Assembly: GCA_030435675.1 (NCBI GenBank)
Contig: CM059625.1
Location: 6,820,001 to 6,884,000, forward strand
DNA from: Steinernema hermaphroditum
Lineage: Eukaryota > Nematoda > Chromadorea > Rhabditida > Steinernematidae
Direction of reading: 5' to 3'
Length of the DNA: 64,000 nucleotides
This document shows, piece after piece, positions 31,677-44,279 of the stretch (positions are counted from its first letter, which is position 1; every line of letters starts with the position of its first letter). The notes under the pieces were generated by a model. It was not told the DNA's origin and ran no database searches. It saw only the letters and a program-made list of their open reading frames with translations. A program made the translations under genes and the position numbers.

Positions 31677-33682
31677 ATTTTTCTCCGCTTGATGAATGGA
31701 TGAAACCAGTCCAAAGGCTAAGATGATAGTGCGATGCGCGAAAGACCGAACCGAGAAGACGGCGACACCTTCGGTCGCTGCGGCAGGCGAGAAGTGGAGT
31801 GCAGCGAAACGAGAGCGTTGAGGAGCATTAAGAAGGCGAGATCAAAGTTAGTTTAGTACCGCCCGATTGGAAACATCCTTATCCAGTAAATCATTGTGAA
31901 TTTACAAGAACACCCGGTTCACCGGAAGTCAATGAAGTCGCAATGAACAATAGGTAAACGTTGTCCGCCATCATCTATGTAGTGGCGTTCGTAGCGTCAC
32001 GATTACATAAGGGTCCTTTGGTCCGTGCAGAAGACAAGACCTTAAGGTGGGCGGACCATTATTAGAATTAAAAAGAAACAGGAAACAAGTTTGTAAGCAC
32101 AAGGGGACGGAGTTCCTCATGGAAAGGAGGCAGAGGGCAGAGGACCGTACACCACCTCTTAATGTTGCAAGGTTATAATGGCGCCGTGAGGCGCAGACTG
32201 TTCTCGGTACTTATTCACCTTCTTCAAAGTTGTAATTGAATTAGAACGTCTGCATGAGGCACTTTAGAGAATGATGCAAGTGCACCCAAAGTATGGACGG
32301 ATGAGCATTCATGTGACCGTCTGCTCAGGTAAAGTACATTGCTTGAAAGCAAACGTGATTGAGGCATGAATGTGCAGACACTCACTTACAACTAACATTC
32401 TAAACAGTCACCAGGGTAAAAGAAGAAGCTGTCGCCGAGTGAAATGGGCTGATAGCCACGAACACCAAGTTGCAACAAGTGCAGAATGCTAAGGATTCAA
32501 CGAATGAAGCGCAAGATGGACGGTAAGTCGCGTCGAATGGACGTTTTCCATTTCTGCTTTCCATGTAACCGGTTCGGCTTCGAAGTCACCCCTTGAGGCG
32601 ATTTCAGCATTGCGTAAGCCTAATCTCCCATGGAGAGATAATTAAGACGACATTGAGATGTCGTAAAAACAGAACGAAGAAGGAAATTGTTATCAGGCCA
32701 TCAAGCACTAAACACTCAAGTGGCTACTTGGAGGAGCCGCCCGCACAGCCGAACGCGGACATGTTCTTTGTGATCTCTGTTGTGTGTTGGTCGACTGCTA
32801 CCGCTACTTAGTGTAATGATACATGTTTCTCATGTGCACTTGTAACTTCCCTGATTGCACCTGAATTAGTGGGATTAAACAAAAACAGTCATTATTCATA
32901 TTCCACATTTTCTGAAATCTTCGAAAGAAAAATACTGAAGTATGTAGACGTTCTTTCAATTGACTATGTCGATAGAAAGTTACTTTGCAGGATAGTACAC
33001 GACATTTTTGGGCGACCTTCCCTGCTTTTCTACGGCTCATTTCATGCGGTAGCACGGTTAAATCACGGATCTCCGAAGGTGCAGAATTTATTATATTTTC
33101 GGGTGTATATCCGATTCTCTGGTAACAAGGAAGAATGGCTGTTTCTGAAGAAAAATTGCAACAATTTCCTTTCCCGTTCCTGATGTCGGTTCCATTCCGC
33201 TTGAGATGATTTTTGCATAATTCTGCGAATGCAGTACACAAGCGCTATCCTCTGTTTATATAGCAGTTATGAGGAGCAGAGGACTTCGAGTCCTTCGGAA
33301 TATGAGTTAACAGTGATGTCACATCGAATGCTCAGCGCGATCGCCATCGCACAGGGTGAGAGCGAGAGGCGCTCTCAGGTCTGTCGCCTCATCAGCGCTA
33401 TCTTCTGCTCGCTCTGACCGCGCTACCTATCGCATGAACAATGTTTTGCGACGCACACACGCTTTGTCTTCACCGTTAATTTGCACAACGGCGAATTAAA
33501 TGCTGTTTTTGTGTTGCAGGAGATTGCGTTCTCCGAGATCTTCGACAACTTCTTTGAAGTTGTTGCTGCTATGAACTGGTAGCTTGGATCGTCGCACAAA
33601 ATGCCTTTCCGTCGCATCGGAAAAGGAGTGTGGCGTATAGGACAACAGGTGATTTGGGACTAGTAGTTGCGGGACTGTCGAA
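31677..33682. other. Intergenic stretch without a recognised gene
   Basis: About 2 kb. A minus frame over 32804-33241 (145 codons) has no recognisable motif and no coding-like features. A GC-rich region near 33330-33420 contains repeated GCGCTC/GAGCG elements. Confidence 0.4.
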
Positions 33683-35698
33683 ATGTTTAGATTTTGCTCC
33701 GTATAAAAGGCTCTGGCCATGCTCCGCAGGCGGTTAAAGTCATCGCGAAGCATGGGGCACAGAAGGCAGCACGACTTCCGTTGTCGAAGAATGCATTCGT
33801 TCGAATGGTAATTCATTTTGGTAAGTACCGCACATATTCAACTTCAATGTTTCAGCTCCAACTTGCTCTGCGTAATACGAACAAAAGGGTTCTCGCGCGA
33901 CCATTTGCTTCCCTACATCTCACGCGGCACTTTTTTGGTCAAAATGACCATGAACACCGACGTTTTCGCGGTTTTCTGACTAAACGGCAGACCAACCCCG
34001 ACGTGTTCGACAGAATACGCAACTTGTTCGGCAACCATCAACGGTACGGCATCTTTAAGCAGTCCGATGACGTTCCGCAACAGCTGGATGGCTATGACAT
34101 CGGCTCGTTGATGGCTTATGGATGCAATGCTGCAGTCTACGAGATTCGCAGATCGTCCGATGCGCACAATTCCGCGACGTCTAATGACACGAGACACTCC
34201 CAGAAGGACCGAAAGGAGGTTGGTGCCGCTCACTCAGGCCCCATTTTATTTTACGGTATTCAGATGTATCCGATGGCACTGAAAGTGATGTTCAACTACG
34301 ATTTTGACCTTCCTGAACAGTACTTGTGGAGAGAAATGGGCACTGAGCTGCTTCCCATTCCAAACCCGGAGATTGTGCTGCGCGGTCAAATTGCACGGTA
34401 CCTCTTCGTTGTGACATTGGATGTTTCGATGATATGAGTTTAGGTTCAAACCGATCAAGAGTGCTCATCCGAACATAATAAGAATTTATACAGCGTTCGT
34501 TGACTGCATTCCCTCAGACCTACCCGATTCGGCACTTTTCCCTGAAGCGATGCCCAACCCACAGCTGATCGAGTCGATAATCAACGATCCGAAGACCTTG
34601 TTTCTTGTCATGAAGCGCTATCGAATGACTTTACGTGAATACACACTGAGGATCAAACGCAACTACTGGACTGGCAGAGTTATGCTGGGACAGCTCCTCG
34701 AAGCCATCGTATTTCTCTCGGAACAAAGGATTGCGCATCGAGATATCAAGTCTGACAACGTGCTACTTGATTTCGAAAGTGACGGTACCGTCTGAGTTAG
34801 CTTGTGATGATCGAATACCTTCACTTTAGATGATATTCCTCATGTAGTTCTCAGTGATTTCGGGTCAGCGATGTCAACTGGTTCCTGGCTGCTGCCTTAT
34901 CCTAATGACAGAATCGATCTCGGTGGAAATTTGGCGCTACGAGCACCTGAAATACGGTGTGCTATACCAGGACCGGGAGTTTGTGTGAACTACGAAAAGT
35001 CGGATCTATGGGCTACTGCGACGTTAGGATACGAAATCTTCACCAGGTGCTTCTTGCTGTGGTTATACGCAATCAAAATTACCGTTGTTGTCAATAGAGA
35101 AAACCCATTTTACCACGACCTCAGAAGCAACAACTATCTTGAGTCGGATTTGCCTCTTCTGCCAAAAAAACTTGTCAGCTCCATCAAGACACTTCTCGGC
35201 GACATTCTTGCGGTCGACCCAGCGGAGGTGATCACTGTCCTTGTGGTCGCTTCACTTCACGTTTGATATCTATTTAGAGACCATCGGCGCACGTGGCTGC
35301 TAATGTTGTGTGCATGTCACTGTTTCGCTTCGGAGAAGACGTGAAGGACTTCATGGAGAGTTGTGGGATAACAGTTGATGTGGACTTCACTGCTCTCAGA
35401 GATTCCACAAGTCCTTTTGTGAAGAAGGTCAGTGTCAGACAGTGGGTGTTCCTTGTTGAGTGTCCCGTTGCAGATTGGAGATAAGCTTCAAAAAACCCTT
35501 GACGACGTGACGGCGTTGTATGCGGCCGAAACGATCTTGGCAAGGGGGATACGACCGGGAATTGTTAGTCAGACCGAACTCCAGGTAGGGTACCCTGTTG
35601 TTCATGTTTGTATTTTCTTTTTTTAGCTTCGTGCAACGTTTCTATCAAGGCTAGAGCGGGATACAGTTTGGGATGCGGTGAAGTATTTCTTCGCTTAG
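33683..35698 (+). CDS. pink-1: PINK1, mitochondrial serine/threonine kinase
   Basis: PINK1 accumulates on damaged mitochondria and phosphorylates ubiquitin and Parkin to trigger mitophagy. The N-terminus is basic (KVIAKHGAQKAARLPLSK), as expected of a mitochondrial targeting sequence. Kinase motifs: GSLMAYGCNAAVYEI (Gly loop), YPMALKVMFNYD (catalytic Lys), HPNIIRIYTAF, FLVMKRYRMTLREY, IAHRDIKSDNVLLD, VVLSDFGSAM and GGNLALRAPE (PINK1-type APE). Then EKSDLWATATLGYEIF, NPFYHDLRSNNYLESDLP and a C-terminal extension ending KYFFA at 35698. An N-lobe insertion of about 40 residues, rich in Ser and Asn, follows the Gly loop, where PINK1 family members carry an insert. The start is uncertain: an ATG at 33683 needs a 29-nt intron to reach the exon starting at 33730, so a trans-spliced or more distant first exon is possible. 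Confidence 0.95.
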
Positions 35699-37111
35699 CA
35701 GTCCGTCGAGGCTCACTGAATCCGCGGTAAGTACAGCATTTGCCTGCCTTGGGGATCTGTCCTCAGTCGAACGAATACGTGTAACTGTTTCTCTTGTCAT
35801 ATGTACACAGTAGCCTATCTAGTGACAGTGAATAATGCTCATATGAATAAAAATTGATTTTTGGTGAGCCGTACCGGCTGTTGTTCCGAGGTTTACTGTC
35901 CAGCGATGTTTATATTGAACTGACGGGGGGTTGTTAGCCAACGTTGCCTTCGCCAATGCAGATAAGAGTGGAGCAGCGCGATCAGCATCGCTGTCCCCTT
36001 TAGTCTCGTTGTGGCTGTGCCTATCACTCTGCCCCGGCAGTTCTTTTTCCTTTCCCCCCAACTGAATTGAAAATCCACCTCGCTTTACGAACAAGCGGTC
36101 CTATCGCCATTCGATAGCCCGTGGAATCCGAACAAAACGGCTACCCCAGCACCTTCCGATCCTTACTGTTCCTGGCGGCCTTCTGCGCCTTTTGTCGCAT
36201 TCGCATTGGCGGCGACAATTAGTTCGGCACTTTCGCTCGGCGGTCTTCTCTGCGACCTTAACTATATTCAACGCTGAGCTGAGTGAAGAGGCAGAGAGAA
36301 GGAACGTTAAGTGAGGCTAAGGCCCGAAGCCTCCGAATCGCTTGAGAAACACTGTTCACTAAATGGTTCTTTCCTATTGGAGGTGCTGGAACTCTAATCG
36401 ACCGGGAGGAACTGTCTTTGCCGACTATTGGAAGTACTCGGACGGTGAGAACGTTCCTCTCCTTTCCCTCGCCACAGACGCCTCGTCATCATTTCCACGC
36501 GTCCGCTTCTACACTCCGCAGACGAATCAGAAGTCGGCACCCGCGAGGAAAAGGACGGTGAGTATCAGCTGATCAGAGCAATAAAACAATCTGTAAGCAA
36601 GCACGTGTAGTGTGCGTTCGAGTGCTCCGAAAGAGTTCAGCACTTCATGTCCCGAGATGGGCGACGTTCAGTTCACTGTTGCCCTTCGGTTTCGTTTATT
36701 CTTTTGCCGAATGCACCCAATTTACATAACTCGTTTAATCGGCTGACAGAGCAGCGATGATGTAGTCAGAATTCGGAAATGCGTTTAGTTTCGGTTGCGT
36801 TTAGCGGACAATGGACGAACCGTCTGTAGTCACGGGAAAATCGGTTTCGAATGAAGAAGCGGAGCAAGTGAACTTCCGAAAGGTTCAGTGTGCACGTCAA
36901 AGCTATGTCGCACCGCTTTCGAAGCATTGCTAAATTACTTAACTTGCCTGCTATCTGCTAATCAGCAATTTTTCAAAAATTTGAAACATTTTGACACTTT
37001 AGATGCCGTCCAGACCGCGATCCAGAATGACCTCGATGAGAGGAGGCGACGATTTCGGTTCAACGTCAGTTCAAAAGCTGCATCCATTAAACGTAGTCGT
37101 TGATGTTTAGA
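35699..37111. other. Upstream region of mucolipin with possible alternative exons
   Basis: Two open exons could be alternative 5' ends of the mucolipin gene: 36363-36557 (acidic, with a dileucine-like ENVPLLSLA, ending at a GTGAG donor) and 36811-36888 (MDEPSVVTGKSVSNEEAEQ). A third short stretch at 36997-37062 (DAVQTAIQNDLDERRRRF) ends at a GTCAG donor. I could not join any of them in frame to the exon at 37112. Otherwise no gene was seen. Confidence 0.35.
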
Positions 37112-39724
37112 ATGTTCATTGACTTTGATGAACTTCTTGGTTCGCTGCAGCCGGAACAGAAGGATCAGGGAGAGCGACTGAGAAGAAATCTGCTCTTCTT
37201 TTTCATGGATCCCATCAAGAAATGGACAGTGCGTCGTCAGTTTCCTTTCAAGCTTGCCCTTCAAATTTTGAAGATTGTCTTTGTCACTATTCAGGTTTTC
37301 ATCACCATCTATTTCCGTGCTATGTTCGTGAATTGCAGTTGGTTCTCTTCGCCGAAATGCGTATCACTCATGTCGACTTTTTGGGTGACACAGTCACCGT
37401 TATGCGTCATAAGTTCCTCAAAGACTGGGATGATGGAAGAGATACTGTCGTATATCCGCCAGATTCTGGAAGATACTCCGTATACAAAAGCGCCGACTTA
37501 ATCGAAAATTTTGCCTTCATTGTGACTTCCGTAAGTCTCAACAGCAAACATCGATACCTATAAGGAACGTTTGCAGTACTATTCCATCCGCGAAGAATCC
37601 TTTGCCAGCTTCAGCTATGACACTACACTCCACCACAAATTCGGAGAGGAGTACAATCCCGTCATTTGGGATCACGATTTCGACCGTATCCCTCCAATGA
37701 AGCTGTGCATTAACCGAATCGCCAGCGTGGTGGTGAGGAACAGCACGTACGAGTTTGACATCAGCGAAGTTTACGGTAAACACCCCCATTTCAAGACTAT
37801 CATCACAATTCTATCATTTATCCAGAGTGCCACAAATTGAACTTTACGAAAGCCGAGGTCGCGAACATCTCATCGAATGCAATGGTACTGCAGGACATTC
37901 TGGCCGTTCGGAATATCACGTTCAAACACGAAGACGCTCTGATCATTTCGAAAGCTACCGTGCATTTCAACTTGAGGACGATTCATTTCAGCCCGGTCAG
38001 TACTGATCAGACTCCAGAGTGCTACCGCATTGAGGTGAGGATAGCTACGTTTGTGCGCCTATTTGGAGGATGTATTTGCAGGTGAAAGTAGCCTTCGATA
38101 ACTCTCGTCATACCGGACAAGTTTTCATCGATCTCAACGCTGTCATCAGCTACGAGAAGTTGTGTAATGGAAGAATACTGAAAGGTACATTTGAAGGTGC
38201 AGTTTCTAGTCAAAACAGATATCATTTTAGGTGGCTCTGTTTCTGCCTACTCATTCGTTATCGGACTGCTGGACATCGTCGTCTTGCTGATGTGCCTTTC
38301 TTCGCTCATACTGTGCTGCCGCGCCCTCATCAAGGCACATCTTCTGAAAATCGTACGTGTCGCTTCATGGAAATGTCTCACTAGATTTGTAGAAAACGCT
38401 GGAGTTTTTCGACAACTACCTGAGCTTGAACTTGAGCGTTAGTGACCAGCTCAGTTTTCTGAACATCTGGTACGTGATGATCCTCGTTAACGACGTCTTC
38501 ATCATCATTGGAACCGTCTGCAAGTTCACAATCGAATTCAAGGTACATCGTGCCTTCATGCAAATTCATCATTGTCCTCTTAAGGATTTCGACAACGATT
38601 TGTTTACGACGACTGGAATTCTCCTGGGAACCGGAGCTTTACTCGTCTACATTGGCCTACTGCGCTACTTGAGATTCTTCAACCAATACAATGTAGGCTT
38701 TCGAGTTTTAAGCATGTTTCTTTGAGACAACATTTTCAGATTCTCATTCTAACCATCAAGAAGTCTCTTCCCAACATGCTCAGATTCATGGTTTGCGCAA
38801 TCGTGCTCTACGCCGGTTTCCTGGTTGCTGGATGGGTGATCATAGGACCGTACAGTATCAAGTTCCGTACTCTGGCGCAATCTTCCGAAGCGCTCTTCTC
38901 GTTACTGAACGGAGACGACATGTTCGCCACGTTCTACACCATCAACGACTCCAACACGACCATCAAAGTGTTCGGGACCATATACATCTACATCTTCGTC
39001 TCACTCTTCATTTACGTCGTCTTGTCCCTCTTCATTGCCATTATCATGGATGCCTACGAAGTGGTTAAGGCATGTCAATGTCCGTCTATGCCTTGGTTAC
39101 TTCTCTCTCGTGCTTCTAGGACCGATACCAGCAGGGACTCGTTATCGAGCGATCAATTTTGCGGGAATTCGTCAACAGTCTTGAAGTTCCATCATTAAGC
39201 GATCCGGAGGCTCGAGCTCAATTCGCTCAGAGCCAGCTATTGAGGCTAGGTCGGTAGGTAGATTTTGGCACATTTACCCACCTACGAGTACGGTAGCTGT
39301 ATACTGGAATCGTGTGGTGTGCCAAGTCTACGTGTGTTTCCACACTAACGGCACGATTGTCAACCTGCACGTTTCTTTAATCATACGGTATTGTGGCATG
39401 GGATCGTATACTTCTACAGCTTGACTGATGCTAACCACTTTTCCACCTTTGCACTTTCTGTCCGGCCTCAATGTCATGTCACACTGTGTTTCAGGGGTCC
39501 ATTTGCCTGATTTGCGACCGGCTTGGGAGCGACTATGCGCTGCAATTCTGCGACGGGCTGAATCTCCTTTTGCTTATGGGTCATTTCCGAATAACTCTAC
39601 TTCGAACATTACTAACCCAAATCACAGTTTTGTGATTGACAGTTCATCAAGCAACGCAAACGCTCAGCCCGAATCTGCTTCAACGTCAAGGGAAACACCG
39701 GCTATGCCGATGTCTTCTGTGTAG
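37112..39724 (+). CDS. cup-5: Mucolipin (TRPML) lysosomal cation channel
   Basis: This is a TRP-family channel of late endosomes and lysosomes that releases calcium and other cations in response to PI(3,5)P2. It opens with LRRNLLFFFMDPIKKW and a first membrane helix (LALQILKIVFVTIQLVLFAE). A large luminal loop with several NxS/T sites (37350-38190) is followed by five more membrane helices (from 38230). The pore has the mucolipin filter LNGDDMF (about 38905-38930), then LFIAIIMDAYEVVK. About ten introns, mostly 45-60 bp. The ATG at 37112 lies one base after a GTTTAG acceptor. The C-terminus is ambiguous. With the donor after CTAG near 39250 and the acceptor before 39495, the protein ends at 39724 with a Ser/Asn-rich tail; with the alternative donor two codons later it ends at about 39508. 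Confidence 0.94.
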
Positions 39725-40224
39725 TTGCTTTCTAAACGTAATTTCTGCATTTCTTCTATTGATCGTGTTTCCCTTGCGTTTACAAGCCTCCGTTCTTGCA
39801 TTCCAGTCTTTCATGTGTTACTTTGCTCTTTCCGTTACGGTGCCTATCTCTACGGTGTGATATGTCCGTGCCTTTCCAAAGCTGTGTATATATGCTCAAA
39901 TAGTATTTTATGCGGTATTCTTTAGATTTTCACACACACATATTTCATGTCATTTATACATATAGACTCCACAAGAGAAATAAAGAATATCTTATTAGGA
40001 GTGTTCATATGGCAGGCGGTCACAGTCCACTCTGGACATGAAAGTAGAAACAACATGTCGTCTTCTAAAGATCTATGGGCAATGTACAAGGTTCTACTCA
40101 ATGGAGTGGCTACGAAAGACAATAAATTATGGTTAGCGCACGAGAAAACGGGGACAAAGTAAAACGAGTGGGAACGTAACAACCAGTGAGGGAGGATTGA
40201 GCGAAAACGATTTGGCGACGAGAA
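39725..40224. other. Intergenic between convergent genes
   Basis: About 500 bp of AT-rich sequence with AATAAA at about 39978 and a short CACACA run near 39931. No gene was recognised. Confidence 0.5.
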
Positions 40225-42571
40225 TCAGTGGTGCTCGAGCTTGGAAATGCGTCTGATGTGCGTGACGATTCCGTTGGCGCGATGGAGCTTCCTGCGGGGA
40301 CGTCGAGTGGTCGCTTCTGTTTCGGCCTCTTCGTCGGTGACGGGCGAATCAGTCGAGGGACTCAAGGTGACCACCTCAGAGGCGCTTTCGGTGGCTGGGG
40401 TCGTCTCTTCGGCGACAACAGTAGTCTCCGGGGCGGATTCAGTGGCGACCGAAACCTCTTCTTCGACGGTTGGGGCACTCGCGGGGGTCTGCTCGCCAAT
40501 TTCGATTAGCTGCTCCTGTTGGAGTCGTTTAGCCAAGTTAGAGTAGATTGCTTACCTGTTGTTCGGTGTCGTTTGACTTCTTCGAAACGAGGAAAGAGTT
40601 TTCGCGCTGAGTGAAAGGACCAAGGCCAATGGCAGTAGACTGAGGTTGGCGGAGAATGACTCCGTGAACGTTGAAGTGGGTGGAGGCGGCGCGTCCGATA
40701 ACCGTTGGCTGGAAGGCCTTGTTCTTAGGACGACGCACGAATCCGTGAACATCGCTAAAATGGAGAATATGAGATGTTTCAAATGAGAGAACTACCGATG
40801 CGACAGGAAGGAGCGTCCAGTGTTGCGGTTTCTGCTTCGGCGTCCTCTTTGGCAAACGATGCAAAATATGCGGATGGGCTGGTTGGAGACATAGTTGTTC
40901 TTGTAGTGGTTGGCCGGCCATCGAGGGCATTGTCCTTCTCTGATCGAAAATGCCGTCGACGGGTTGAACTGACAGTGTCCAGTGGCCGGGTCGTAGTGAG
41001 CAATCTGTACAGTTGTTTAAATGGTCACTTGGCGAAACGATGCAATAATGAGTCTATTACCGCGCAGTTGAATTCGTGACAGGTTCGTGCACACTGATCC
41101 ACGGAGACGACGGCGGCGAAGTGAGTGAAAGTGAGATGTGTGTCGACCGGATGCACTGGAGCTGTGATGTAGAAGATGGATTGGCGACAGACGCCAGTGC
41201 GGAGACCGGTGGGGTCTTGGGGTCGAGGGGGCTGAGGTCGCTGCTGGAAGGGCAAAGTATTGCGGGCAGGAGTGGTGGGTGGGCGAGGACGGGGTTGAGG
41301 CCGGGGAGCCACCTGGGGAGGAGGAGGTTGCTGGACAGGAGCTGGTTGAGGGGGAAGTGAAGGAACGGTCTGTGGAGGTGAAGTAAGGTGCTCGGACGAG
41401 GCTTGAGGGAACGGCTGCTGGGGCAGTGGTTGTTGAGGAAGAGGCCGTTGAGGAAGGAACTGTTGTGGAAGGGGCTGCTGTGGTAGAGGTTGCTGGGGAA
41501 TCTGCTGCTGGGGGAAAGTCTGAGGAGCGATAGGCTGTTGGGGGAAAGGTTGCTGAGGGAAAGGCTGCTGAGATGGACGAGGAGGAAGGGGCTGAGGGGC
41601 GACCGGTGGAGGTTGCACAAACTGGTGAGGTTGTTGGGGAATGAACGGTGCAGGTTGTTGCACAGTAGGTTGAATCTGCGGCTGGGGCAGAGGTTGCTGA
41701 GGTGCAATCACTTGAGGTGGTACAAACGACGGTTGAGGTCTCGGTTGTGGCGGTGGGAAGGTTTGAGGAGGACGCTGTGGTTGAACTTGTGGAGCGCTGA
41801 ATTCCACGTATGTGGCCTGCAGGCTATCATCGGGATGCTTACATTTGCGGAACATCCGTAACCAGATTTTCGATGACGTGACTGACAGCGCGAGCAGTTG
41901 TGGCCACAGTGGGTCGAGGTGTTGTCGTTGTTGTGGTAGTGGTTGTAGTTTTTGTGGTAGCGGTTGCAGCCTTTTCTTCGGCTGTCTCATTTCGGTACAG
42001 TCGAGGTATAAACAGCGGTTGCTCTGAAAGGGAGAGTTTCCCATCAATCAAACGGATTGTTAACTAGTTCTTGCGGAAGGTGACCTTGATTCGTGTAGGG
42101 TTTTCGGTAAGCAAACATTTTTGAATTTGATTAAACCAGCAGATAAGCGGTGACTACGTGTAAATGTTGCGTACCGTTTTTCTGGTCCGTGATATCTTCG
42201 TCGTATGCGCCTGGGTCTTCGATTTCGTCGTCAACTAAACAGAGCTTGCCATTTGAAAGGAACACAAACTCTTACTAAAGTTGTTGTGGTCTCCGGCAGG
42301 CAACACTTCATCGAGAATTGCCTTCTGCAGTCCATCTCGGGCGGCTCCGATTTCTAAAGGTTACTCTAATAAAATACAGAACAAAAAGCGTCCTACTGAA
42401 GTATTTCTTCAGATCTCCATCCACATCAATTGCGTTGACACCAGCGGCGGCCCTAAAGGTTCAGCATTGCAGACGGCTGAGGGCAACGCGCACTTACTTT
42501 TGGGGTTCCTGGGCCGAGCAGTAGGCAATAAGGAAGAACCACGTTACAAATAGGAGCCTTTTGGTACCCAT
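40225..42571 (-). CDS. Secreted Pro/Gln-rich protein with PAN/Apple domain
   Basis: The first exon is a signal peptide (MGTKRLLFVTWFFLIAYCSA); an acceptor TTTTTTAG lies 3 nt before the ATG. Short exons follow (AIDVDGDLKKYF, LDEVLPAGDHNNF, DDEIEDPGAYDEDI), then a poly-Thr stretch (about 41930-41965). About 250 residues of Pro/Gln repeats of the QPLPQQPFPQQ type (41230-41800) lead to a PAN/Apple-like domain: CRQSIFYITAPVHPVDTHL, VSVDQCARTCHEFNCA, HYDPATGHCQFNPSTAF and RIFCIVC. The C-terminal part is acidic and Thr/Ser-rich, then basic (RRPRRKLHRANGIVTHIRR), and stops at 40225-40227. PAN domains bind protein or carbohydrate in secreted and cuticle proteins. An extracellular-matrix or cuticle role is my inference. 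Confidence 0.85.
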
Positions 42572-44279
42572 ATTCTAAAAAAAGGACGTTGCACGAGAGA
42601 GCTTCACTGCGCACACGGGAAGGAATCCGTTATTTTTGACATCTCATCGCGGATCTGATGTAATCTGTCCAGATATGCAGAATATTCAATTGAAGATATA
42701 CAAAAGTGGATCGCTGTGCCGATATCGTCTTCGCGACACACACCAACATAAACGCCTTCTTCCCCTCCCTCACACCTTTTAACAGCGCGCCCAGAACATC
42801 TACGCCCATCAGCCGCGTAATCTCTTATCAGCGTCGAACCCACAGCAACGCGATTTACCTAAGATTGCGGACGTCCAGCTGCGTGGAAGCTGCAAGCACA
42901 AAGAAATCCTGTTTTAAGATTCAGAATTAAGCGGAAAGGCTTGGCTTCGGACAGGAAACCAGAAGCAACAACATGAACCCTTCGTGGGCGGCCGTCTGAC
43001 GACGCAAACGTGCTCACAGTAACCACTTATGAAGTAGCATGTCATATTTGGTGAACTGTGAATCACAGTGATCTGACTGGTTCCCAAGAGTTGAACGCCG
43101 GTAATAACTGAGCAATGAACAGAGAAAAGTACGTGACTCGAGTTCGTGGAAAGCGTCGAGAAATGAGAAATTGATGGGCATCAGGTGAGGAACGCCTTCT
43201 TGAGAAAGAAACGCACGCGGACGGAAGGCAATGAGCATCCGATGGAGAGTCGTCGACGGATCGAATTATGGAGAAGTCAGTGGAGGGTCTAAAAGACAAT
43301 TCGAAGTCTGTTGTTGAATGACCGTTCCGACGTCGGCAGTTGGCGACGGACATTGGGAATTCCTGCGCTCGAACCGCGTGTTTTTCCTCTCCCGGGTCGC
43401 GTCAAGTGGGAGCCGAGGGTGCGCGAACCGAAAGAAGAGAAAGTACCGGCAGAAACAAATGGTCACTACGACGTGGTCTGCCGGTTTGCCAAAAGCGGCT
43501 GAAATGCATCGGGGCTATAAGTGAGGAAGCGACAAAGATTTCTTCTCCGCCTTTATGCGTGCACAATTAGAAGCCACTCGAGGCGCTGGAGGCGCGAAGG
43601 GGCACTCGAAATGAATGGCGATCGCAGAGAAGCGTGAAAAGGTGTTTTCTGCCACAGTCCGAAAATTAATCCCCGCGCTGGACCGAAGTGATCCATACAT
43701 GCGAAAGTTGAACCGTAATTCATTTCTCGAGTTCAGAAGACAACAAACGCGCGCGGGCGCTGTTCCGATCCTGAGACAATAAACGACCCGCATCTGTCGC
43801 ATTTGCACTTTTACTTTTTCAGCGCGCGTTTTGCGCGTTCCGTAGGACGAGAATGACTGGTAAGGGATACTGCTCGCCCTGACCACCGATCCACGCAACC
43901 GGTATGCAAAGGGAGAGCCGAGAGCGCGCATGTTGACATACATGGAAGAACAATCGGCGGATATCCCCTCGAGTCACCCGGAGAACCGAAACCGAAACTA
44001 CGCCCGCCTGGTAATAAATTTCGTCACGCACGTTCGAATTCGGTCATTTGCTATGTCAAAACACACCGTAACCAAATTAGTGACTGCCGTAAAACACAAA
44101 GTGACCTTTGCATTCAGCACTATATCGAGCAGGTCAGAAGTCCTTTCGCCATAGCTCTTATCCTAAGTGCTTCCAGCACTGCTTAGTAGAATCTCTGCAA
44201 GAAGATTGCGATAATAAAATCGCAAAAAGTTGCCTTCACTCTGCTACTAAAATATATGCAATATTAAGAGACAGAAGAC
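42572..44279. other. Intergenic stretch without a recognised gene
   Basis: About 1.7 kb. Three overlapping plus frames (43311-43570) and a minus frame (43515-43943) are open but unrecognised. The region is likely regulatory for the PAN-domain gene. Confidence 0.4.

Noticed and set aside
40228..40546. Gly-rich and Ser/Val-rich plus frames over the PAN-domain gene's 3' end
   Set aside because: They are antisense shadows of the acidic Thr/Glu-rich C-terminus of the minus-strand gene.
41490..41861. Arg/Leu-rich plus frame opposite the Pro/Gln repeat
   Set aside because: It is an antisense artefact of the CCT/CAA-type codon repeat on the minus strand.
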